From Inia geoffrensis (Eukaryota; Chordata; Mammalia; Artiodactyla; Iniidae), in assembly GCA_036417435.1 (NCBI GenBank), contig CM070904.1, positions 131,998,695 through 132,062,694 of the forward strand: a stretch of 64,000 nt of DNA. Direction: 5' to 3'. Both the position numbers and the translations under genes were made by a program. The notes under the pieces were generated by a model. That model was not told where the DNA came from. It saw only the letters and a list, made by a program, of their open reading frames with translations, and did no database searches. This document shows positions 34,590-45,832 of this stretch, piece by piece (positions within the stretch are counted from its first letter, which is position 1; every line of letters starts with the position of its first letter).

Positions 34590-35350
34590 CAGGAGGTCAT
34601 CTTGGTACATTGTCAGGGAGTTGTCTTGTTGGGAGTCGCAGGAAAAGATGCGTCTCTTGATCCTGCTTCCTGCTTCCTGGGCCAGCATCATGCACACGTT
34701 TTTGGAGGGAGTTTTGTCTGAGAGCAGCTGGGTGGAGCCAAGGTGATGGGGCAACAAAAATGATTCCATTGATCAAGTCCTCAGGGTTGCAAGGTCCGGG
34801 AGCTTCGACGTAGGTTGGGAATGAAGCCAAGCTTTTTCTTGACCCTTTATTTGTGGAGGCTTCCGTGGGCTCACTGAGATGAAGGGCTGTGCTCGAAGAC
34901 TGTGCCCATGGGTGAGGAACTGCTGGGAGGCGGGGAATCTCCATCCACCGGCCTCTGGTGGGCACAATCCCTGGTGGGACTGATGTCCTGACGCATGACC
35001 CAGATGGGCTCTCTGGGCTCGTCGGGGGTATAAGGCGAACGTATGGCCCCAGTTTTCACCTCCTCGATGGCCTCCCTGATGGCCAGAGAGATGGCATCCC
35101 TCTTCTTCTTGCAGTACCGCTGCACTGCCTCGCCGCCAGCCAGCAGCCCCCTGCTGCTCCCTTGGCGCGCGCGGCGTCGGGCATGTCGTCGGCCGCCTTG
35201 TCGAGGCTCTGCGAGCTCATGCTCTGCTTGACCTCGGCCTCGATCTGGTCGATGTGCTCCTCCTGTTCGTAGCTGTCCATGCGTGGGTAGGGTGTGAACT
35301 CGGCCTCCTTCTCGGGGCTGTCAGACTCGCCGTCGGAGCGCTTGTTCCTG
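34590..35350 (-). pseudogene. APBA1: Processed pseudogene of APBA1 (X11alpha/Mint1)
   Basis: Reading the minus strand from 35,345, three frames together give segments of the neuronal adaptor APBA1 in order: SDGESDSPEKEAEF; YEQEEHIDQI and KQSMSSQSLDKAA; KRDAISLAI; EAIEEVKT; IRSPYTPDEP; EPIWVMRQDISPTRDC; SRKSLASFPTYVE; and LGSTQLLSDKTPSKNV, which is the start of the PTB domain. The functional protein binds APP through the PTB domain and Munc18/CASK through its N-terminal half. Here the copy has multiple frameshifts, a deletion after the KAADDMPDA segment and no 5' end, and the PDZ domains are absent. Exons separate in the parent gene are joined, so it is a retrocopy. After SRIK the sequence seems to jump to a later PTB segment (RR....DSQQDN). 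No poly(A) tail is visible. Confidence 0.88.
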
Positions 35351-37019
35351 CTTGACTTTCAACCTTCTTAAATCCACGCTGCTTAGGAATTTCCAAATAC
35401 CTGGAGGGTGGAGGGAGCACTTCATTTCAGACTCATCTCAGTCAGTTCCCTTCTTCTTGGGATCGTTGTGTCTTACCCAGCTTTCCTTGTTATTTTGGCA
35501 GCGAGTCTGGTCTGATACAACCTGTTCTGTCATGCCAGAAGCAGATGGATGAAATAATTCCAGACCACTTGTTTTATTGGCAGCTTGCATTTTATCAGAT
35601 GGTTTTACAATCAGATTTCCATTGTCGTCCTGTGGAGTAGTAGAGTTCTTGGCCCTTCTTTACAGATGGGGGCACTGAGGCTTAGAGGGTAAAGTGGGTG
35701 ATGGAGTTCCCATAGCTAACACGTGCTGGACCATCTTCTTTAAGCCTTACTCAACACTGAAAGCCACTTGCACTCTACCTGACGCCATCGAACGGAATCC
35801 AGACTGTGCTCAGGGATCAGGAAACAGCAGTAACTGAAGAAGAGCGCCTGGTGGACGGTGGGTCAGTCGCTGAGTCAAAAAGAAGGCGCTCACAGAAACA
35901 TGAGTGAAGCGCTCTGTAAGCAAACACTGCGTGGCTTCAGTTATTTCACTCTCAGTGACTGGGAAGTCCTGGCAGCAAATTAACCTGCTCCGCGTGCAGT
36001 GAGCGGGTTCCTCACCATCTTCTCTGAGCGGAGGTGCTGAGAAGCAGGGCTACAGACGCCAGCCCTCGTTGAACAGAGGCTCAGGGACCGTGGGGGTGGG
36101 CTGCTTTGGGAATGCCTCTTCAGATGCCATGGGCAGCACTGTGGGGAGAGATGGTGGGCAGACTGACTTCACGGGTTGAATACCACGTGGGGCACCTTTC
36201 CTGAGAGAAGCGCCAGCACCTCCCCGCAGGTGACGGAGTTGAGGCCCTGGGAGGTTGTGGCACCTGAGACACAGAGCCTGGGCCCTTCTCCTGTGCCTGG
36301 CTCCCTCTTGGGAAGGGCAGCAAAGGGGAAGGATCCCCTTCATCGTCACCGTGCCTCTGAGGGGACATGGCCCTCCTTAGGCGGCTGTTCCCGTGTGGCG
36401 TGAAGAACAGTCTAGAGGACCTGGAAGCTGACATGGACTGGCCCCTGGGGAGCGCTTGGGGAAAGCACGGGAGGATGGCGGATGGCTCGTGTCTGATGTG
36501 ACCGCTCGGTGGAACCCAGGCTCCTCTGACATCTCCCGAGTTTGCTGAGTGTGGGATAGTCATCTCAGGACAGGTGGCATCAGGCCCTCTGGTCGCCACA
36601 CCTCACCTGGAGATCCCTCAACTCCGGGCTTCCTGAATCTGTGTGCGATCCCCCAGGAACCCCTCCCTCAGCCCCCTGGGTGCGTGGTCCCGAGGCCACC
36701 AGGGGTCCTGTGAGGGAGGCTGGGCTGGCCTGTCCCTCTCGGACACTCACTCTTCACACCTCTCGGGCGAGCACTCGCTCCCTGCCTGGGCACCAGGAAG
36801 CTCCGAGTGTTTCCCGTGTCGGTCTAGGGGCCACACTCCCCAGCTTCACTGGAGGTTCCCGGAGCCCCTCAGGAGCCGGCCACACCTCCTTCCTCAGATC
36901 CCGGCCTCCTGGGAAGGGTGTGCCGTGCTCTGGGTTCTTTCAACACCGCCAGGTACCCTTCCTCCCCGGTGCTGTGCCCTTTTAGATAGAGACGTGGCAT
37001 TGACATCCCTTTCCTCAAG
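35351..37019. other. Intergenic sequence with an antisense MIR
   Basis: A MIR SINE in reverse is likely at about 35,610-35,740 ('tttacagatgggggcactga' then 'ggcttagagggtaaagtg'). The rest is GC-rich. The minus strand is open for 159 codons at 36,120-36,599, with low-complexity composition and no known domain. Confidence 0.45.
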
Positions 37020-37024
37020 TTACT

Positions 37025-37410
37025 TCTTGTCATGGACTGAATTGTCTGCCCCCAGATTCGTATGTTGGGGCTCTAACCACCAGGGTGACTGTATTTGGGA
37101 GGTGGCGGCTCTAGGAAGGTGACGGAGGCCAAATGAGGACGTCAGGACGCGGCCCGAATCCGCTAGGACTGCTGTTCCCGTCAGAAGGGGAGGAGATGCC
37201 AGGGACCTCTCTCTGCACACAGAAGAAAGGCCGTCGGAACCCAGGCAGCAGGTGGCCTTCTCTGTGCCGGGAGGAGAGGCCTCACCAGAAACCACCCCTG
37301 ATGGCACCTTGATCTTGGGCTTCTGGCCTCAGAACAGTGAGAAATCAGTTTCTGTGGTTGAAGCCACCCCTCTGTGGCGCTTGGTTATAGCGGCCCGAGC
37401 TGACCAGCGC
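37025..37410 (+). mobile_element. MaLR/MLT1-type LTR
   Basis: The order is clear: TCATGGACTGAATTGTCTGC, 'ttcgtatgttggggctctaa', 'gtgactgtatttgggaggtg', 'aggcctcaccagaaaccacc', 'ggcaccttgatcttgggctt' and 'cagaacagtgagaaatcagt', ending near 'agcggcccgagctgacc'. It is the best-preserved LTR of this class in the window. Confidence 0.85.
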
Positions 37411-37924
37411 GCCTCTCACCTGTCACTGACGGAGCCCGAAACTAGAACTCCTCCTCCCGACCTGTATGGGGGAGGCTTTCGTGGTTTCTTACAAACGTTC
37501 CTTATTGCATGAAGCGCATCAAGTCCACTGATTACAGCATCTCCCAGGGTGGGCGGAGTGAAGCAGAGCTTCAGCTGTCACTCCCGCACGCGCACACCAC
37601 ACACACACACACACCTCATCCCCCATACGCCACATCCCACACTAGCACACGTGTCCTACCCCACGTCTGTATTCCCTCAGCCGTGGCTTGGTGTATGTGT
37701 TTGGGATGCAGTTACGATTCCTGACTGGGAATCAGGTTCCATGCTTGGAATCCCAGGTGCGGGGACTGGATGGCGGGGAAGGCTTCGTCGCGGGCACCGC
37801 TGGCACCACCTGGACTTGGTCACTCCCCTTTCTCAGTGCGGGAAGCGCTCGCTGCTGCAGGCCTTGGCAGAGCTGAGGGAGACGATTCCTTCCCGGGCTG
37901 GGGCTGTTTGGCCTTCCTTTGTTC
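37411..37924. other. Intergenic sequence with CA microsatellite
   Basis: Unique sequence with a short CA run at about 37,594-37,613 inside a C/A-rich patch to 37,650. No gene was recognised. Confidence 0.45.
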
Positions 37925-38392
37925 AGTCAGTACGGTGCTGGGTTGAGTTGCACCCGCCAAAGGCAGTGTTGAAGTCTTACCCCCGGGACCTGTGAACGCA
38001 GCCTCAGTCAGAAGTAGGGTCTTTGTAGGTGGAAATCAGGATGAGGGCACACTGGGGTGGGGAGGCCCTGAAGCCAACGACGGGTGCCCTTCATGGAAGA
38101 AGGAGCAGGAGGTTTGGGTGAAGACACTCGGAGGAGACTCAGAGGAGAGGAGAGCGGCGAGGACGCTGGCGGACGCTGGCTCGGTGCCGCGGCAGGAGAC
38201 GCCGAGGCTGCTGGAAGCCAGGGAGCCTGGGGAGAGGCCTGGAGCGGACTCTCCGCAGGGCCTCCTGAAGGAGCCAGCTCTGCGATGCTGTGGTTTTGGA
38301 CTTCTGGCTTCCTGACCGGTGACAGAATACGTTTCTGTTGTTTTAAGCTGCCGGTCTTTGGTCATTGTCATGGCAGCTCCAGGAAAGGCAGT
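37925..38392 (+). mobile_element. MaLR/MLT-type LTR, diverged
   Basis: Recognisable blocks include 'gtgttgaagtcttacccc', 'gggacctgtgaacgcagcct', 'agtagggtctttgtaggtgg', 'ttttggacttctggcttcct' and 'gtttctgttgttttaagctg'. The middle part is GC-rich and diverged. Its 3' end resembles that of the 56,285 copy. Confidence 0.65.
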
Positions 38393-40194
38393 TCCATAAA
38401 CATCTCCTGAGCCCCCACCAAGAAGCAGCCACTGGTCCAGGTGCTGGGCAACTAGGACAGACCGGGTCCTGCCCTCCTGGGACTTTCAGCTGGTGACTCG
38501 AAAAGAGGTAACGAGGTGACACATGGAAGTGGTTGTCCCGTGGACCCCAGAGGAGGGGCTCTACCAGGTGACACGGGGACTCTGGCTGGTGGCTGGTGTG
38601 TCCCGGAGCCTATGGACCTCAAGAGGAGAGGGTTTGTCCAGAATGATCTGGACCCGTGGGGGTGGGGAGGGCAGGCGGATGGTGGTGAAAGGGCATGGCT
38701 CAAGGTTCAAGTTTAACGATAGCATCCTAGACAAGGTCTGAACCAGCCTTCCAGTGGCACGGGCTCCCAGGTGCCCCCCAGCCTTGCCTCCCCGACCTGC
38801 GCCCTGTGTTGTGCCTCGACCCACGCATTCCGGCGTCTTTCCAAAAGTTGCTTCTAATTAGCCTCCTTTCTGGCCTCCGAGGCCACAGGCCTGAGGTGGC
38901 GTCCACATTCCCTTAACGTGTTTAGAGTTTATTCCAAAGCAGGGAGGCCACCCTTGCCCTTTGATCAGACTTTGAGCGTGTGATGGTGTTCTGGCAGTCT
39001 TCAGTTTTACAGACCCCTCCTCCTTCCCGTCTGCTCCCTCCCCACAGGCCCGTGGTGCCCCTCCCTCCCCAGTGTGCCCCCATGTCTGGTGTCCGTGCGG
39101 TTCATTCTCCCTCAGGGCTGGCAGCTGGCAGACGAGAGCCCCTTGGGTCTGTCAGCCTGTCCTGCACTTACACCTCACCTGGATGAGTCCTCATCTTGTG
39201 TCTGTCTGGGGAAGAGAGGCCACCCTCACCCCCAGGACCCACCCCCACCACCAGCCGCCTCAGGCCTCCCCGTGGAATCTGGGGGGCCGGGGCACAAGTC
39301 AAGGGCACTCTGGGCCACTAGCCACGAGCCCACCAGAGTGGACGAGGTCCCACCTCCCTGAGCTCTTAGACCCCTGGGGCCCTTCCCACCATCCCTCCCC
39401 CATCACTGATCTGCCCACTTGAAGATCCTTGACTCATCTTGGCATATTTATTCATCTGTACCTCTTGGAAGTTGGCTTTCTGTGGGGGAGTGTGGGTCAC
39501 GCTATTTGATAAGACAAAAGTGGTTTTGAAGAAACGCACGTAGCTGAGTATAAAAACTTGAACGTGAATTAAGTGATCCTGGAGCTGGTTCTCAACTGCA
39601 GGGGACAACGCCATGGCAGGAGGCAGTGTTGGTGACCACGCCTAGGGGCCGCATCCAGTGGGCAGGGGCCAGGGCTCTGCTCAGCCTCCTGCAGTGTACA
39701 AGACAGCCTCCCAACATAGATTGACACGGCCCCAAACGTCAGTAGCGTCGCTGTTGGGAAGCCTGGTTTGGAGCAAGGTGCTTTGGCTCGTGTGGGATGT
39801 GTTTGCTTTTCTTCTCGATTTCTCTCTCCAGGGCAGGCTGAAGCCGCCAGGATCTCACCGGTTGGGACTGCACACCCACGCTAGGGAGGGCACAAGCCTT
39901 TTCGGGCCCCGCCACGGCCCCCGTGCTGACCCTCCACAGAGACGCTTGGACGGGGTTCAGAGCTCTCCTCCAGGGAGTAGCACTTTGGGAGGTACAGGGG
40001 GTGGAATCCTTGAGTTCTCTTTTATCTTTGGAATTGCTCCTCTCTCGAGGAGCCCCGAGCTGCCGGCATGGATCACGGGTGGACAGGCCTGGCCTTCCAC
40101 TCCACTCCCCTGGCTCCCCGAAGGGCCTGGGACAGACCTGGGGGAGATCCACTCTCGGCTTATGTGTTAACCACGTTTACTAGCTTCTGTATCT
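38393..40194. other. GC-rich intergenic sequence
   Basis: An old interspersed repeat of MIR/L2 age is likely at about 38,398-38,520 ('aacatctcctgagcccccac' then 'aggtgctgggcaactaggac'). The rest is unique. Frames of 100-170 codons occur on both strands but are low-complexity and unconserved in character, so none is called. Confidence 0.4.
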
Positions 40195-40690
40195 GATGTT
40201 TTGATAACTGGGGCCCTGTTGACCCGGGAGAGGTCCCACCGCCAGGTCAGCCAATTCCTAGAGACAGCGAGCTACTCGCTGGTGAGCACAGCTTGACCTG
40301 CAGACCCCCAGCCCACCTGCCTTATCTGGGCTGCTACACTGCTGAGACACTAGCCCCTTCCCCTTCCTGACTGGCTCAGGGTCAGGCATCAGACAACTAG
40401 GGGCAGCCCCTACAGACCTGCTAAAATTATCCAAACCAGCCAATCCTGGCCTGGTCAGCCCCCTTACCCTGTCCTGCCCCTTCCTTCCCTCGGGAACCCC
40501 CATAAAGACGTTCCCAAGTTCCCTCACTCATGCTCTCTGCCTGTGACCAGCCTTGGTGTTTCCTCCTGTGGCCCCATATGTGTCCCCTGACCCTATGCTC
40601 TTGGGAACAGTGAGTAATAAACTGTCTTTTCAATGGCACTTGTCTCCTGACCTGTTGGCCTCACCTCACCTGAGTAAAGCCAAAATCCCG
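40195..40690 (+). mobile_element. Solo LTR of an endogenous retrovirus (ERV1-like)
   Basis: The layout is that of an LTR: a pyrimidine-rich U3, a TATA-like CATAAAG at 40,501-40,507, then about 110 bases later the polyadenylation signal AATAAA at 40,616-40,621 and a short U5 ending near 40,690. I see no primer-binding site, polypurine tract or coding sequence beside it. The 5' border is approximate and the family name unknown. A SINE is inserted at its 3' border. Confidence 0.6.
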
Positions 40691-40696
40691 GATACA

Positions 40697-40905
40697 TTTT
40701 TTTTTTTTTTTCGTGGTACGCGGGCCTCTCACTGTTGTGGCCTCTCCCGCTGCGGAGCACAGGCTCCGGACGTGCCGGCTCAGCGGCCATGGCTCAGGGG
40801 CTCAGCCGCTCCGCGGCATGTGGGATCTTCCCGGACCGGGGCACGAACCTGCGTCCCCTGCATAGGCAGGCGGACTCTCAACTGCTGTGCCACCAGGGAA
40901 GCCCC
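40697..40905 (-). mobile_element. CHR-type SINE, compact cetacean form
   Basis: A T15 tail at the left, then the full compact body in reverse, ending GGGGCTTCCCTGGTGGCACA. The flanks CCCGGATACAT (from about 40,687) and CCCGGGTACGT (after the head) form a target-site duplication with two transitions. Confidence 0.94.
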
Positions 40906-41736
40906 CGGGTACGTGTTAGTGCAGCTTTAGGGAGGGACATTGTCCTGTGCCATCTTGCTCTTCTCCGGAGGTTACTTGTGCCTCTGTCTTCTCTCCCCCC
41001 ACCCTCCTTCCCTCACTCCCCGCTTTCCTCCCTCCATCATCATGGAATCCACACATCAGCGACTTACACTAAGTACCTCTAGGCACTGTGCCAGGTCCTG
41101 GACGCAGTAGACAACGAGATTGGCCAGGTCCTCCCCTCATGGAGCTTCCATTCTAGGCCCCCCAGTGTCCCTGTGGACTCCGGCCACCTCGCAGCAGACC
41201 TCAGAGGGCGAGTGGGCACTGCATGCCTACGTGACTGGCCTCAGCTCCTCAACCCCCAGAGCAAGACTGGCGTTCGCCGTGGGACACAATGTTGGCATAA
41301 ACTATCTGGTCACCTGGTGCAAGCTCGAGTCATCCTGCCCTGTACTCACCTGCTGCTTCTGAAACCTTTTCTTCAGTCCCTGTCATCCCTGCAGCCTGGG
41401 GTGTTTCAAGATTTAGTGTCCTCTCTCAGCCTACCTCTAAAAGTTCAGATTCATTTTGTACCCTCTGGACCCTATTTGCTGTCTAAATTCTAGAGTTTTG
41501 GAAACTGATCACCTTTCTGATGGTAAGGCTGTCCTCTTGTTTTGTACACAAGCCCGCGGGTGGTTGGAGGAACCACTTACTGGGCTCACCCAAGACCTTG
41601 GACCCTTTCTCTTTCCCACAGAAGAGACCTCATGTCCTCCAGCTACCCATGGGCCAAGACCCCCCTCTCCTCATTATTACTCTTGAATCCCTTTAGGACA
41701 CCTGTGCCTTACATGTCTGGGTTGTTCTCCCATTCT
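40906..41736. other. Intergenic sequence, no gene recognised
   Basis: A piece of an old MIR/L2-age repeat lies at about 41,070-41,160 ('gtacctctaggcactgtgcc' then 'cctcatggagcttccattct'). The rest is unique. Confidence 0.4.
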
Positions 41737-42090
41737 TTTTTTTTTTTGTTTTTAAATATTTATTTACTTATTTATTTTTGGCTGAGCTGGGTCTTCATTG
41801 CTACGTGGGCTTTCTCTAGTTGTGGCAAGCGGGGGCTACTCTTTGTTGCGGTGAGAGGGCTTCTCATTGCAGTGGCTTCTCTTGTTGTGGAGCTCGGGCT
41901 CTAGGCGCACGGGCTTCAGTAGTTGTGGCACGCAGGCTCAGTAGTTGTGGCTCACGGGCTCTAGAGCACAGGGTCAGTAGTTGTGGCACCTGGGCTTGGT
42001 TGCTCCGTGGCATTTGGGATCTTCCTGGACCAGGGCTCAAATGCATGTCCCCTGTATTGGCCATTAACCACTGTGCCACCAGGGAAGCCT
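41737..42090 (-). mobile_element. CHR-type SINE, long form
   Basis: In reverse, it starts AGGCTTCCCTGGTGGCACAG at 42,090 and runs through the repeated 'cacaactactg' region to an A/T-rich tail at 41,737-41,780. A small deletion near 42,060 removes part of the segment after the B box. Confidence 0.9.
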
Positions 42091-42184
42091 CTAAATCTAT
42101 TTAGAATTGCATCACACAGTGTTATAATTTTGTTTCAAACATCAAATATAATTTACAAAACTCAAGTGGAGAGGGAAAGCCTAT

Positions 42185-43640
42185 TGTAATTCTCCATATG
42201 TTTTTCTTATGTGTTTTCCTTCCTTTCTGACATTCCAGATTTCCTCCTTTTACTGTTTCCTTTCTGTTTAGAGACTTATCTTAGTCATTCCTTAGGGCAG
42301 GCCTGCTGGTGACAAATTCGCTTAATTTTCATTCATCTGAGAATGTCTTGATTTCACCTTCATTTCTGGGCGATATTTCCCCTAGGTATAGCATTCTGGA
42401 CACAGGTTTTTAAAAAAAAATTTTTGACACTTGAGAAATATCATGCTACTTTTTTCTGGACTCCTTGGTTTCTTATGAGGGATCTGCTGTCACTCCAGTT
42501 GTTTTTTCTGTACAGTAACAAGATGCTTTCCTCTGGCTGCTTTCAAGATCTCTTTTTTTTTTGTCTTGAGATTCCAGACATTTAATGATGATGTGTCTTG
42601 GCACAGATTTCTTTGGTTTTTCCTGTTTGGTGTTTGCTCAGCGTCTTGAATCTAGAGGTTTATGTCTTTTGCCAAGATGAAGTTTTCAACCATTATATAC
42701 TTAACTACTTTTCAGCCTCTTCCTCTCTCTCCTCTCTTCCTGGACTCTGATGATGTGAACGTATGATCTCTTGTTATATCCCCACAGGTCCCTGAGACTC
42801 TTTATTATTTTTTTCAGAACATTTTCTCTCAGTATTCAGTTTGGTTGATGCCTGTTGTTCTGCCTCCTGGTTCACTGAGTCTTTCCTCTGTCTTCTCCGT
42901 TCTGCTGTTGAGATTCTCAACTAAGCTTTATATTTCAGTTATTAAATGTTTTAGTTCTTAAATTTTCATTAAAAATATATTCTATTTCTTAGTTGAGACT
43001 TTCTTTACTGAGACTTCCAATTTTTTCATTTGTTTCAATCATGTTTGTAATTGCTTGTTGAAACATGTTTATCATGGTGGCTTTAACATCTTTGTCAGCC
43101 AGTTCTAATGTCTGCCAGCTCACTGATGACATCTATTGATTGTCTTTTTTTTCACTCAGTTTGAGATCTTCCTGGTTCTTGGTGTGATGGGTGATTTTTA
43201 TTGGAAGCCTGTGACCTGCTCTTGTGGAGGAGGGGGTCCTGCCTTGTTACTGTCTGGTGGAAGTAGAGGTCTGAGTTCCCCAGCAAAGAAGTCTTTGCTG
43301 TTGTAGGTGAAGGGGGGCCACAGTTTTCTCTGTGGTGTTTGGCTGGAGCAGAGCGGTCATTCTCTAAAAGTTTTCTGTCCTGCCAGGCTGCCTCTTTTCT
43401 GATACTTTGGCTAGAGAGAGAGCAGACTTTTGTTGTTTTTACTGGGGGTGGGGTGGGGTGGTATCTTTGCCCATTGACAGTTCTGGGTTGCAGCCTTGTT
43501 CATATCCAAGTCTGGAATATATGAGGCCAAAGAAAACCTGGGCATCTCCTATTGTGTTGTCACTTGGGTCCTGGTCTGCCATCTTCTCTCCACCTTTCAG
43601 TGTGCTTTATGTTTGTTTTATATATAATGTTCAGGGCCTT
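42185..43640 (-). mobile_element. Old L1 fragment, antisense (5'/ORF1 region)
   Basis: It has the same block order as the 24,030 copy: 'cattccttagggcaggcctg', 'atctgagaatgtcttgattt', 'ctggctgctttcaagatctc', 'gatgatgtgtcttggcacag', 'tatccccacaggtccctgag' and 'tgtttatcatggtggcttta'. It extends further into GC-richer L1 5' UTR-like sequence to about 43,640. No frame is intact. Confidence 0.75.
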
Positions 43641-45665
43641 TAGCTGTACTTAGGGAAAAGTAGGTCTGCTTTCCATTCCAGAAGCAAAAGACACATGAAT
43701 TCCTTTTATAATAAGAAGAAATAGGATGCAATAATGTTTCATCAAATGTTGCAGGTTTATTGGGTTGCAGAGACTAGAGAATGAACAGAAGACTGCCTTC
43801 CAGCTGAAATTAACTTGAGGGAAAACTCAAGGGGCTGGTTGTAACAGACCGAATAATAAAAGCAGCTCTTTTGCTCATAAACTTTTCTGTTTAAATATTT
43901 TGACCAGAGTCTCCAATGAAGTTTTGTCTGTTTACATTCATCCATGACAAAGGAAGGCTGATGCAAGGGACGATTGCAACCCCGTGTAGTTCATAAAATT
44001 AATAACTGAGAAATTGGACTTTTGCTTCCCCATTCTTATTTTGCTCTGGCTTTTAGCCGAACCAGTGATTATTTTTCGTACCAGAAGCCCTTCCCCAAAG
44101 GTCTGCTTAAGTGTTCCAGCAGATCGGGAAAGCATCAGGGCGGGTGGCACACGGGCAACTGCAGCCCACAGCCGACCTGCAGGCTCCTCTTTCCGGCTGC
44201 AGGCGCCCCCGTTCCCGCTCCTCGAACCCAAACCGTTTCCTCCCTCAGAAGGGAGGGCAGGGATGAGGTTTCCAGATTCAAAAGGAGGCCGAAAACAACC
44301 TCAGCCCTTTTAATGGTGCTGCTTTTCCTGGGCAGCACGTGAGGGGGGATGCAGTGTGTTCTGAGGACAGGACAGGGCAGCAGCAGGCCTTGCAGTGTCC
44401 CCAAGTCCCGGGCCCTCTCTTCGCGCTCTGGTTCCGCCGTTCTCACCTGCGACACAGGCTGCACCGACGCGACGCCACGCAGGGGCGGGGGCGTGGAGAG
44501 AAGGACTCCTGCTGACTCTCTCCTCGTTGTCAGGGTCACAAGGACAGTCGGTGCCCTTTGGTTCTGGGGACAGTGACATCCTGTGGTTCATTTGTCCCTC
44601 AAACACACAGAGTGCTGACTCTCTGGCCCCGTGTACCAAGCCTCCCAAGATTCTTGTCGTGCCGTATGGCGATGTCTCGGTGGGGAAACACGTGATTGCC
44701 CACGTGACAGCCACACGGTGAGGCTTTTCATAGCCTGGTGCCCAAAGGCAGGCAGAGTGTAGCTCAAGGGTGGGGAAGGCCCGGCGGGCACCTGCTCAGT
44801 CGGGAGAGAGTGCCAGGGAGAGCCGCTTCCCATCCCTGCGCTGCATGGACTCGCCGTGTCCCTACTTGTCACACACAGCTTCTAAAAGACGGGGGAAAGC
44901 GTGGGCCTGGCCCCAGCCGCCCCCATGCAGGTCAAGTCGAGTCCAAGAACTGAGTCGTGTTTTGCATCGAAAGCTGTGCTCCCCCACTTCCTCCTCCTTC
45001 CCTTGTGTCCCTGCTCCCAGCTGGGCCAAGCAGATTAGTATTAATTCCAGGCTCTTCCATCTTCCTTGGCCCCTCTGTAACTTAAAAATCCAATAAACTA
45101 GGGGAAAAAAGCGAATCACTCCGGACCCTTGCTGTGGTTCCTACTCTGCCACGAACAGGCTAGGCCACCTGGAGCAATCACCCCATCTTCCCTGAACTTT
45201 GGTTTCCTAATTGTCACGGTCGAAGGGCTGGGCCCTGTGGCAGCCCATCGGAGGGGCACTGGCTTTGGGCATCAGCCCAGATGCTGTTCTGCCTCCAGGA
45301 TTCAGACCGAAAAGTTCGAAGCACTCTTTCCTGTGCACAGAATATCTTCTGATGACTTAGATCCACCTCAAACACACTGTAAGAATGTTACTCTCTACTT
45401 CTGCAAGGGGCGCGGGGGATGAGCACGGCCGTGCTGTCTGTCCTCTCGGGAGGCGGAAGGTGTCTGGACAGGAGGTGCCAGTGCTGTGCCGAGGGCATGT
45501 TCTTACTGGCTCTTTACTTGCGGGGGGAGTTCTTTTCTTCTCCACTTAGGTTTCTCGTGCCTGGGGGCGATCTGATCTTAGCAAGGATGACCCTCAGACA
45601 AGGCAAAGTTTTATTGATATAATCAATTCCTGACCTTGAGACATTGAGAGACTTGTTTCTTATTC
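43641..45665. other. Unique intergenic sequence with a MIR
   Basis: The stretch 43,740-44,060 is AT-rich, non-repetitive in appearance and flanked by repeats, so it could be a conserved non-coding element, though that is only a guess. A MIR SINE (plus) is likely at about 45,140-45,225 ('tactctgccacgaacaggct' then 'ctttggtttcctaattgtca'). No gene was recognised. Confidence 0.4.
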
Positions 45666-45679
45666 AAAAACAAACTACA

Positions 45680-45818
45680 GGGACTTCCCTGGAGGTCCAG
45701 TGGTTAAGACTTGGCGCTTCCACTGTAGGGGGCACGGGTTCGATCCCTGGTTGGGGAACTAAGATCCTGCAGGCCGCGCTGCACGGCCCACCCACCAAAA
45801 TAATAATAATAAAAATAT
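45680..45818 (+). mobile_element. CHR-type SINE with perfect target-site duplication
   Basis: It begins GGGACTTCCCTGGAGGTCCA and has the B-box CGGGTTCGATCCC and an A/T-rich tail of (AAT)n. The 14-base duplication AAAAACAAACTACA is perfect: 45,666-45,679 on the left and 45,819-45,832 on the right. The borders are therefore exact. Confidence 0.97.
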
Positions 45819-45832
45819 AAAAACAAACTACA

